From: Antedon mediterranea
Lineage: Eukaryota; Echinodermata; Crinoidea; Comatulida; Antedonidae
Length of the DNA stretch: 64,000 nucleotides
Direction: 5' to 3'
NCBI RefSeq assembly: GCF_964355755.1
Contig: NC_092672.1
Location: forward strand, 31,244,501 to 31,308,500
Shown here: positions 11,166-22,100 of the stretch, one piece after another
How positions within the stretch are numbered: position 1 is the first letter of the stretch
How the letters are laid out: each line of letters starts with the position of its first letter
Notes under the pieces: generated by a model
Told to the model about the DNA's origin: nothing
The model's database searches: none
What the model saw: only the letters and a program-made list of their open reading frames with translations
Program-made: the position numbers and the translations under genes

Positions 11166-13424
11166 ATGAAATTACAAGTTTTAGCAATACAATCAGTTTT
11201 TTGTGCGTGTATTGTTGCTGTTTGCAGTACTAAAGTCTGTTCATATTATGGTAATTATACTTGATTTTATCGTGTTATAAATGCTAGGCAGAACCAGTGT
11301 GATGTGTATGGAAATTCCTATTCTTATTTATTATTAATAAACTCCTTCTTGTCTTGCATAGCAGTCAGTGTAGCCTCTCATGTGTTTCATTTGTGGCCTG
11401 GCCTAGCGCTCGCCTACTGTATAGTTTTTCTTCAATTGATCTTTTAAATAGTACTATATAATAGGCCTACGTATTTATAATAATTTATAATTAAAAAATC
11501 TACATTTTGCAGATCTAGGAGATATAATTTATAATATAGTTATTGTTGAAAATAATTATAATAAATGTTTTCATAATATACTGTACAGTATGTTTCCACC
11601 TCAACTATGTTAAGATACTGTCCTATATCATTTTAAATACACATTTTTAACAATATAATAATAGAATACCAATAGTAAAATAACATGATACAAAACGTAC
11701 ATTATTTTTCAGGTGAACAACGCTATGCAGCTCCACAATCAAGTTTATCGAACTGTTCATGGTTCAGCGACTCGGCGTGTTGTCGTCGTACAGAGGTGAC
11801 ATCGGTCTTAGGTGGTATGTACAAAATCAACAAAGCATCGCAAGAGTGCAAGAACAGATTAAATTACATGATGTGTTACTTCTGCAGTCCAAATCAAATG
11901 GATTGGTATGATGAGTAAGTAGGGTCAGCTTGGTCAAAACAACTCGGTTCAAGTCAACTCGGTCCCAAATCAACTCAATCCAAAGTCAACTCAGTCTAAC
12001 ACTAACTCCCTTCCCAGTCAACTTGGTCCCACATCATACCAGTCTGACACAACTCTCTCAACCCAAGTCAACTCGCTCCCAAATCAACTTAACTCCATCC
12101 AACATCATCAACTCGGTCCAAAGTCAACTCAGTCTAAAACTAACTCGCTCTCAAGTCAACTCGCTCTCAAGTCAACTCGCTCTCAAGTCAACTTAACTCC
12201 ATCCCACATCAACAACTCGGTCCAAAGTCAACTCAGTATATCACTAACTCGCTCTCAAGTCAACTCGCTCTCAAGTCAACTCGCTCCCAAGTCAACTCGC
12301 TCCCAAATCAACTTAACTCTATCCCACATCATCAACTCTGTCCAAAGTCAACTCAGTCTAACACTAACTCGCTCCAAGTTAACTCGCTCTCAAGTCAACT
12401 TGCTCCCAAGTCAACTTAACTCCATCCCACATCATCAACTCAGTCCAAAGTCAACTCAGTCTAACACTAACTCGCTCCAAGTTAACTCGCTCCCAAGTCA
12501 ACTTAACTCCATCCCACATCATCAACTCGGTCCAAAGTAAACTCAGTATAACACTAACTCGCTCCAAGTCAACTCGCTCTCAAGTCAACTCGCTCCCAAA
12601 TCAACTTAACTCCATCCCACATCATCAACTTAGTCCAAAGTCAACTCAGTCTAACACTAACTCGCTCCAACTTAACTCGCTCTCAAGTCAACTTGCTCCA
12701 AAGTCAACTTGCTCCCAAGTCAACTTAACTCCATCCCACATCATCAACTCAGTCCAAAGTCAACTCAGTCTAACACTAACTCGCTCAAAGTCAACTAGCT
12801 CTCAAGTCAACTCGCTCCCAAGTCAACATAACTCTGTCCCACATCATCAACTCAGTCCCAACTCAACTCGGTCCAACATTAGCTTGCTACCAAGTCATCT
12901 CGGTCAAAAACTAATCAGTCAATCAATCCTAGTATTCATGAATATTAATGATATACAACTGGTGCCCATTAGGGAGACTTGCTCCAAGTCTGTAGTTATC
13001 GTCTTTTTTATGTTAGTTCATGCCAGCAGCGTTTTGATTTTTGTCTGAAATAGTGAGCTCAAGTATGATACATATGAAACGCCATGTGTGCCAAAATATC
13101 TTTGTACCTAGACTAACCATTAGGCTATAGTGCTGATAACAATTGTTTTTTTTTTCCTTATATAGGAATAGAGTGATCATTTGTTCTGATTTCTGCGAGG
13201 AAACGTTTAAAGTATGCAATACCGCTACATACAACAATGAACCTCTGCTGAAGGGGTTTGAAACGGCCAGCGAATTCTGTAAAGCCCAGAGCTTCCACAT
13301 GATAGAAGGCACACAGAACTGTTTCAACTTTGACCCAAATGTGTTTGACACAGGAGGTCAATCATTATCATCATTTCTGTTTGTTTTCGTTTCATTTCTA
13401 CTTTGTGTTTTTGTAATTCATTAA
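11166..13424 (+). CDS. Folate-receptor-like cysteine-rich extracellular protein
   Basis: Three exons, 11166-11250, 11713-11914 and 13166-13424, give 181 residues in consistent phase. Residues 1-20 form a signal peptide (MKLQVLAIQSVFCACIVAVC). The mature part holds 12 cysteines, including NCSWFSDSACC, MMCYFC and ICSDFCEETFKVC. This C-CC...C..C...C...C spacing resembles the N-terminal part of folate-receptor-family domains. The last 20 or so residues are hydrophobic and end at the C-terminus with no charged tail, which fits GPI-anchor attachment. I infer a cell-surface or secreted ligand-binding protein. It is shorter than typical folate receptors (about 240-260 residues), so it may be a divergent lineage-specific member. 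Intron 2 carries a 1-kb minisatellite. Confidence 0.65.
11935..12950. repeat. Degenerate minisatellite based on (AAGTCAACTCGCTCCC)n
   Basis: The basic unit is about 15-16 bp (CAACTCGCTCCCAAGT). It is grouped into a longer period of roughly 85-125 bp, marked by recurrences of CATCCCACATCATCAACT (about 12083, 12197, 12320, 12422, 12508, 12612, 12731). It fills intron 2 of the folate-receptor-like gene. Confidence 0.85.
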
Positions 13425-14883
13425 TATTTATAATTATATTTGATTATTTATAATTTGCAATTTTTGACGTTCAAAAATAGGTTTAATAGGAATCATGATA
13501 ATAACAAATGTTGTTTTATATAAAAATTAGGTTATAACTGCCAAATTGCTGACCTCCGATGCATGAGATTGTTTATTTAGCGCCCTCTCTCCCTTAAATG
13601 TTGTGCTTTGGCTGTTTCAATGTGTATTTTATTTAGGTACTGTACTTTCTCACTTTGGCCACAACTTGGCAGGTTATAAATTGAAGGGGTGGGTTGGGAG
13701 AGGTGGGTTAGTGAAGATTTTTTATTTCTTTCTATCTTTTTCTTTCTAAGGTCAAGTTCAATATTGAATATCGAAACGTGGCAGGCTGAAGGCGCTTGAC
13801 CTTTGACAAGATCGCCTAAATTTCTAGTTTTTAACCTTACAATATTTATATTGTATATTCAGGTACAGCCGCTCCATAATCTCTTTGCTTTTCTTCCTTA
13901 TATCTTTTTTACATTATATTATTTTTACTAACACTCATTACTGTTTATATACCTAATGTAATATGTTTTTACATCTTTAACATAATTTCATAAACATCTT
14001 CATGTCGTAAAACTACTCGTAACAATTTTTCTCAACTTTCTATCATCTAAAAGTCGTAGTTAGTCATGCCTCGGGTCACATTCTATGGTCACCGTACAGG
14101 TAGGCTACTACATTAGTACTTCTATGAATGGATGACTAGCCGGTGACAATAACGCTAGTTGGTCATACCCAGTACCGTTTTGATTTTACGATCTTTCGGG
14201 AAACCACCTCACAACGATAAATAAAGGAATTTTGTTTAAGCTTTAAACAAATGTTTTTCTCCTGTTGAAGATCTATATATTTGGAGTACCACCTCAACTT
14301 TTGAGATTCCACCTTAATTCTTTTTTTTATCCTCGTAAAAATATATGTTTTAAGTATTAATTTTATAAAAATGTATAGTATCATTACATGACACAGTATT
14401 AATATATAGACCATGACTTCACATGTGTAATATAAAAAATACTAAATTTAATTTGTTAAATTTGACACATTTTATCTTAGATTTAACAGCTACGAATCTC
14501 AAAATTTAACCTTTTAAATAGTGCAATAATTAAAATTTGTACAGTGCTAAAAATTGAATGATTTTGCTAAAAATAATTAATTTGTTATTTTACCAAAATT
14601 TGGTATTTTAAGTATTATTTATTATTACATTGTATTATTTATTATGCAATAAACAATTAAGAAATTTTACTGTGATTGCAAATAAAAATGTACGTTGTAG
14701 TGTGTACACCTTTTAACTTGTACACCAGTCTTTTACAAAAGTTACCATATTACTACTCTAGTTTAGAATGTTTAATCAAGTATTGTTTTGTTGTAGTATA
14801 GTTTAGTATTGCTAATTTTAATTAAACACAGCTTTTTTAAAGAGGGCCATGTTCAACAGCACTTTCTCTTAAAGGGACAATCT
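13425..14883. other. Intergenic AT-rich DNA after the folate-receptor-like gene
   Basis: No exon was recognised. An AATAAA-type signal that could end the upstream transcript is seen near 14650 (GCAATAAAC), but the assignment is uncertain. Confidence 0.3.
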
Positions 14884-15028
14884 AAAGCTCTGTCTACACT
14901 TTCAAACTTTATGTGACAAAAAAAATTTGATGTGCCCATATATGGACATGATGATGTCATATTTGGGCATATCACTACCATATTTGGGCAAATCAAACTT
15001 TTGTTAAACTAGAAGTGGGACAGAGCTT
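14884..15028. mobile_element. Palindromic MITE family A, copy 2
   Basis: AAAGCTCTGTCTACACTTTC at the left and GGGACAGAGCTTA at the right. The core is GATGTGCCCATATATGGACA and ATATCACTACCATATTTGGG. Confidence 0.8.
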
Positions 15029-15179
15029 ACATTTTATTGATGCTCTGCTCAACAAGCAACACAATTTTTTAATGGAAACAAATTTGTATGGGTGAATAAG
15101 CTGAAAGCTTTCAATGACCCAACATCATCAAGCGAGCAAGTAACTTGTGTCCTTGACATAAAGTTTACTGTAAGTCTTC

Positions 15180-15556
15180 TAATAGCAACCCACACTCCAA
15201 TAGTAACCCACCTAAGTCAATCTATAATAATAACCCACTACTCTAATAGTAACCCATGTAGGTTAATATTAGAGTCACAAAAATTATTGGCAAAATGACA
15301 TTATGAAGACTGGTCGTTTATGATGCAGCCGTATTTGAAAATAAGGAGATAATGCATGTTGATTTCGGGAGTGGGGCAGGATTGAGTGTTTTTGAGTTTA
15401 TAACATAAAGTTAGAGTTCAACCAAATTTGTTTGTTCGTACTGTTTTATTATTTTGCTATGATTTGCTGACCGGAAATGTTGGGGTGGGTTACTATTTTC
15501 AGGTGCCTAATTTAAGATTAGTAATAGTAACCCACTACTCTAATAGTAACCCACCG
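15180..15556. repeat. Dispersed short repeat CTCTAATAGTAACCCAC
   Basis: The motif AATAGTAACCCAC or a close variant occurs about six times at 15180-15255 and 15525-15555, with one inverted copy (GTGGGTTACTATT) near 15486. It may be the ends of an unidentified element. Confidence 0.5.
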
Positions 15557-16132
15557 TAAAAAACAATCAAAGAATAATAACCGAGGGTTACAATTAGAAG
15601 ATTTACGGTAATTTGTTTTTGTTGTAGGCCTGTCTGTCTGATAAAAGTTGTTTAACAATCGGTAGCCTAAATAGTGGTAGTAAAGTTTTTCTAAATTTGA
15701 AGATAAATTTTGTAACTATAAAAAATATTATTAGATGTGTCAGAGTTGTTTTGTGGTTAACGGCGTGGTATAAGGTAGTTAATTGTCTGGTTTCCCTCAA
15801 ACTTCTGATTTCATTTGTTATTTCAATAATCTGCAATTCATAGAACAAAAAGTGTAGTCATAACTGATTGTTTGTACTCTTTGGGTCAAGAATTTTAAAT
15901 AAGTAGTTTATTAAAATGTATATTGATACTTTTTACATAATCTATTGAATAAATTTATTAGATAAATGTTTTTAAAGTTATAGTAAATAGAATAAAGAAA
16001 ATTTGTAAACAAAAAAAGTTGTTTTTTTTATTATAGTATTTATGATAAGTGTTTATAATCAGAAGAAGAGAATTCTTCAAGAGAATTCTTCGAAAGTACT
16101 CAATATAGATGAAAAAATCATTGTATTGGGTG

Positions 16133-16795
16133 ATTATGCAAATTTGATGATTATGCAAATTTGATACTATGCAAATTGGGTGATTATGCAAATTTGATAC
16201 TTATGTAAATTGGGTGATTATGCAAATTTGACACTTATGAAAATTAACTGTTTATGCAAATTGACACGCAAATTTGATGATTATGCAAATTTGATACTTA
16301 TGCAAATTAGATACTTATTGAATTAGATAATTATGCAAATTTGACACTTATGAAAATTGACTGTTTATTCAAATTGGACGTTTATACAAATGTGATGCTT
16401 ATGCAAATTTGATACTTATGCAAATTGAATTTTTATTCAAATTGGATACTTATGCAATTAGATAATTTTGCAAATTTGACACTTATGAAAATTGACTGTT
16501 TATGCAAATTGGATGATTATGCAAATTGAGTTTTGATGCAAATTTGATACTTATGCAATTAGATAACTATGCAAATTTGACACTTATGAAAATTGACTGT
16601 TTATGCAAATTGGATGATTATGCAAATTTGATACTTATGAAAATTTGATACTTATGGCAATTAGATAATTATGCAAATTTGACAATTATGAAAATTGACT
16701 GTTTATGCAAATTAGATGATTATGTAATTTGGATGATTATTGTGATGCTTATGCAAATTGGATGTTTATGCAAATTGGATGCAAATAAGAAAGAC
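16133..16795. repeat. Short-period array of TTATGCAAATTTGATAC units (22 octamer motifs)
   Basis: A roughly 15-17 bp unit (GATTATGCAAATTTGA) is repeated through about 660 bp. By my count ATGCAAAT occurs 22 times. It lies in the intergenic region between the folate-receptor-like gene and DDX19. Confidence 0.85.
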
Positions 16796-17379
16796 ATTAA
16801 AATAAAAAAATGTTAAACCAATATTTTAAAAACAATCATTTTATTAATGAACTGTAACAATAACATATATTTCTTTTTTTACTCATCAAATTAAAACTGT
16901 TTGATAAAACTTGCTGTCACTCGGTAATAACATTAGCCAATTACATGTCTGCAATTTGAAGCCAAAATCTTGCATTTCTCTAGTTTTGCTGCTGCTAATA
17001 CAATATAGCAAGATTTTAATATTTTCTCAGACACAACATCTTAATTGTTTTTATAGATAAATTTTACAAATACATGCAATTCAGTTTTACAGAATACTGT
17101 ATTTTATCATAATGGTTATTCCAATTGTTCAATATCTACGTCTCTCTAATATTTTTAATAAATAAATCTGTTAATAATATACCATACTTCCTGAATTTTC
17201 ACTAATATATCATTTTTATGCGTGGAATACTTTATTTTATTTACTATTTAAAGATTTTATATCCAAATTTTTAAAATCTTTACAAACGATTTGTTGTTTT
17301 TACAATTTTGCATTTATTTTGTATGTTCTCAACGCATGATTTTCTAGCCTAGCTTTCTTGTCTTTGAACAATGACATCA

Positions 17380-17430
17380 TCACAAAACTAATGACATCAT
17401 CACAAAACTGATGACATCATCAGAAAACTC
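17380..17430. repeat. Three tandem TGACATCATCA units
   Basis: A 20-bp unit (AATGACATCATCACAAAACT) is repeated three times. Each carries TGACATCA, a one-base variant of the CRE/bZIP palindrome TGACGTCA. Confidence 0.6.
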
Positions 17431-17575
17431 TCTTGGGCTCAATATGTACAGAGTATCGGAAATTTTAGATGCTAAGCATCATACCTAATTCGCTTAAAGT
17501 GGTTTACAAATAATCTCTCCAATTAAAGACCACAAATGGGACCACATGTTGTAATGAACTTTTAAACTTCATGTC

Positions 17576-17736
17576 TTAAGCTCTGTCTACACTCGAACAA
17601 GTTTTACAAAAAAAATGTGATGTGCCCAAATATGGTAGTGATAATATGACATCATCTTGTCCATATGTGGGCTTGTCTATATATGGGCACATCGCATTTC
17701 ATTTTTCAAAAAGTTTGATAGTGTAGATAGAGCTTA
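17576..17736. mobile_element. Palindromic MITE family A, copy 3
   Basis: The ends are TTAAGCTCTGTCTACACT and GTGTAGATAGAGCTTAA. The interior carries the same core as the other copies. TTAA at both ends is compatible with TTAA target duplication. Confidence 0.85.
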
Positions 17737-18578
17737 AAAATAAAATGAATCAATGGAAGGCAGTCGGTCAGATACTTTTTGGTTGTTTTTTTATTGACAT
17801 AAGTTTGATCAACTACTGGGCCAATCATGCATGCTCTACATTAACAAAGTCTTCTTACAAGTCTTTACTCCACTCCCAAAGACTTGTAATAAGACTTTGT
17901 TAATGTAGAGCATCGTGTGTATATGTTTGTCTCGTGAACGGATTGCCACCTTTAAGAAGGATAGTGAATGAATTCGCTTATGGTTATCCTTGGCAATTTG
18001 CCTAAATAGAAAAAAAAAAAAATTTCACCTAAAAACAAACAATACATTTATAAGTAATTGTTTGATGAATGTTATTTTCTAAATCAAAATACACGATAAA
18101 AAATAAGGTAAACTAGGTAATTGCCTTCATTACACCAAGAAAGCTAACCCTAGCTTTTTATCAAATTTTGGGTGGTCTCTGGCTTGGGAAACATCCATGA
18201 CAATTTCATCTAGTCCTTTGAGATAAACTTGAAAGAGTAGCTATTACAGCTTTTACATGGCACAAACAAATGTCCCCTCATTCGCGCTAATATACTTTAT
18301 TATTTCATGCCGTCCGAAGCGAGCACAGCACCAGGACATTAAACTTTTATATAAACATATTTTTGCTTGCTTCTAATATTTATCATGTCAGTTTCATTAT
18401 TATTTTTAAGGGATTTTCCTAAACCCTGTAGTCTTTGAACACAATATAAACACATGGAATTTGGAAAACATAACATCATTACTCTATCCATTAGGAAACC
18501 CTATCTTGGAATTATTTAAAAATTTGAAAACAATTATTTTGTAGTGGTAATGTGTTCAGTATATAAACATTTTTAATT

Positions 18579-18627
18579 TCAGAACATTTTCTCTATCTCT
18601 TGGCATCTTCTGTTTTCAGTCTTCTGC
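18579..18627 (-). pseudogene. Decayed duplicate of the DDX19 terminal exon
   Basis: Read on the minus strand, AAAACAGAAGATGCCAAG-AGATAGAGAAAAT...TGA parallels the functional last exon at 19163-19221 (GAAACAGATGATGCTGATGAAATAGAGAAAAT...TGA). It has a one-base deletion that breaks the frame, but a CCCTCAG acceptor-like sequence just upstream is still present. Spliced to the phase of exon 9 it would stop after three codons. It is probably a relic of exon duplication. Confidence 0.55.
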
Positions 18628-18917
18628 TGAGGGAAAAACATTTTTAAAAAGTTTGTTTGTTGTTGAAAACTTACATTCAAATTATTTAAAGATATATTGT
18701 CTCCTAAAAAATGTTTATTCAAAGCAAAAAAATTCTTAAATGGTTTTTGGTTAAAATTAAAATTAAGTGAAATAATAATTTTTTTTTGTTTTTTTTTACT
18801 TAAGTGGATATTAACTTTATTAAAACTGCAAAATGGCCTAATTAAATTCTTATTATATTAATCTTCATTTTTCATGTGTTTGGGGTACAATACATCTTTA
18901 AGTTACTATAGGTAAAA

Positions 18918-19145
18918 GTGGAGCTGTAGCTTGTTGGTGTAGTGGAGTACCAGCTTCCTTCAATTGCTTAAGGTCCAGGGTTCAATCCTGAAATAGTGCC
19001 AGGGTCGCACTCACTTCTACTCAACTTCCTAAGCCTCAAATAAGACTTAGTTTCAACCATGAAATTTCACCGTAGTTTATTCATCCAGTAATTGGCAAAG
19101 TACTTGCTGTTGGATGCGTATGTAGAAAAGATAAATAAAACTTAC
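18918..19145 (+). mobile_element. tRNA-derived SINE downstream of DDX19
   Basis: A perfect A-box (TGGTGTAGTGG, 18935-18945) and B-box (GGTTCAATCC, 18979-18988) lie 44 bp apart, as in tRNA-derived RNA polymerase III promoters. A non-tRNA body of about 140 bp follows and ends in AAGATAAATAAAA. Confidence 0.75.
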
Positions 19146-19162
19146 CAAAGTCCCTTCAAATT

Positions 19163-22100
19163 TCAAACAATTTTCTCTATTTCATCAGCATCATCTGTTT
19201 CAAGTTTTTCAATCTTCCTTCCTAGGAAAAATAATAATATCCTGGATTTAAATAGCGCCTAATGTTGTGAAACCTCTAAGCGCCCAACATTATTACCTCA
19301 GTCATTTTATATTTTGGATCAAACACGTACAGTATGGAAACATACTCCCATAATGCAGCTAGTAATCAGCGCAAAGTTGTGTCTTGATCTAACCAGGTAC
19401 CCATGTATACACCTGGGTGGATAGAGGCAAACGTAAGTAAAGTATCTTGCCTAAGGATACAAGCAATGCGACGAGAGTTGGATTCGAAACTTGATCTCTA
19501 GTCGAGCGTCCAACACACTGTGCCACATGCTCTTACAAAACAATTTATATAAATTATATTTTCAAAAATATTTCTTTAGTCAAAATGTTAATATAATTTT
19601 CTTTCTAAAATAAACGTCCCGCCACATGCATATACACACAATATTGTATAATAACACATTTCTATTTGTAGTAGAATTTACTGACTTCCATGATCTACAA
19701 TTGACCAAGCATTTTGACTTTTAAAATTTTACTATATTTTATCACTTCTTGATATAAATTGTATGTTCATATTTAAGGAGAATTTATTTGATTAAAATAC
19801 ATGTTACCATATTACTCTAAAAAAAAAAATGCCTCCCGCGGATTAACGTCTCGCTAAAATCCCTCCCGAACAATGAATGTCCCGGACGTTTATTTGAATA
19901 AATAGGGTTCTTACCAAAATGTTTTTCAATAATTTCTAGGTTAGCCATACTCCTTGAACCGTCAATGTAGTTGATGGCCAGTCCAGACTTGCCAAACCGC
20001 CCTGTTCGCCCGATTCTGTGCAGGTACGTTTCACAGTCAGCTTTCATATTGAGATCAATGGGCAAGTCAAAGTTCACGACGACAGTGACCTGCTCGATAT
20101 CAATACCTGATCACAAAATTAAATAACTGTGTTATTGAGTTAGTAGTTCTTTTTGCAAAAACCAAAAATTAGCAAATTAACCTGATAATACCTAATATTG
20201 ATTGACCTCTAGAGGGCCAAATCTGTCTAATGACAAGGTTATACACTGACTTAGTTGACGGGGGCCTTCGTCTCTGTTGATGGTGATTTCCTGTGGTAGG
20301 CCTAGCTTCCTTACTTTAAGTGGCCAATCCCAATGGGGACAAAGTTTGTTATATTTGTATCGTCTGCGTCCTATTAAAATAGCTCTCATACAAGCGGTAT
20401 GTAAAACAATCTTTATAGATAGAAACGTATATTTATCGTCCGAGTGTGCCATGCATATTGTTACGTGTGACGAGAGTCAGGTGTCACATGTCACATGCAA
20501 ATGAATCAAGTTGCCGGTGGTCAAGTGGACGAATCAGAATGGAGCGTGGTGGTGCGCGGTATTTTGGAAAGCTGTGCTGGGTGTGTGATACAAAGAAGAG
20601 GGTCACTCAGGAGACAGGGCCAGCCAAGGACGCTTGCGGTTAGAATTGTGCTTGAGACTGGAAGCGAGGCAGGACGATAAGAATGGGGAGGTTGTGATGT
20701 GTACGGATGGCCAGGCAAACCAACCACTCGGTATCATACGTATCTATAATTGTGTTGTTATGTATTTTGTGCTTCGTGAAAGGAAATAAATGGAGCTCGT
20801 GCTCCTTGCATAATACTTTGAGTGTCGACTATTGTTTGTTCCAAGCCTCGTTGTTGCTATTTAGGTATTTCGGCCTAGGCCAAAAGTGGTCGTAACAATA
20901 TCATAAGCATAATCTAAAATATTTCTGGTATTAAAATTACGTACCAAACTAAAAGTTTAAAAATAAGTATCAAAAACTCTGGGCAGTGGATTATGTTTGA
21001 ATTTAAACATAAATAAAGCAACATTTTTTAGGTGTACAGTATTAGATAAAAAAAAAGTATTCACCAATAAAAATGCCAAGAAATGTTGCTTTTGTTATTT
21101 CAATTTTGCTGAACAACAAACAAATTTGGTCTTTTTTATATGTAACGAAAGCTTACTAGATTTTAACTAGTTTGCAAAGTTCTCGATTCATTAATAGCTT
21201 GGTAGAAGTATTATGACCTTTCGGATCTGACAAGAAATGAAAGGCAATGGAAGATAAAATTGCTGCCCAGGATATAAATACAGTAGCTGCTTCGCAGAAA
21301 TAAATTGCTTTAAATCAGCCACTTTTGATGGTTCTAAAAGTTTTTAAAAAATAAATAAAAAGGTTTACATAAATGCCTCTTATATTAAATTGTGAAAGAA
21401 AATTATTTTTTATTAGGGAGTTTTCGCAACCTTACGAATACGATAACGAAAACGGATACGTCACACATTTGTGAAACTTTTGAGCTGATCCCCATTTCAT
21501 ATTCGTAAAGCGTATTCGTGTTGACGATTATCACCAGTCATATTTGTGACTACAAAACGAGTATAGTTTTTGATCTATTTTGCACATTTTGCGTTTGAAT
21601 CAGGAATGATTCATGATTATAATATAATTATACTTTTATTGAAAGTAATTTACTAAAGTAATTTACTAAAATGCCAGGTCAATTTTGATAAATAACAGTT
21701 TTTAACGTCCTCACTCACTTTGATGTTACGCTAGGCCTAGGCAGCCAAGCAAATTTACCGCAGTCATATTTTGGACGGCGCCCTAAATATCTCGTTGCCA
21801 TGCGAAACAGATTTTTACTGGCTTACCAAAAACGAATACGTGTGCGCGACGTATCCGTTTTCGTTATCGTATTCGTAAGATTGCGAAAACTCCCTACTAT
21901 TTAACGTTGATACAATAATATCGCTCGTAGTCGTGAAGTTAAATAGGCCTAGAGGCCTAGTTTTCTTTTCACACTAGTAGGCCTACTACAGTACTATATT
22001 ATTGATAATTTTTGTAGCCTGGATAGTGAAACAAATCTAAACATATAGCCTAGGCCTATATTTATATTAGGCCTAGGTAGGCTAGGTATATTATGTCATC

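Noticed and set aside
20446-20895. Several short plus- and minus-strand frames
   Set aside because: They lie inside the solo LTR and overlap one another without any recognisable domain.
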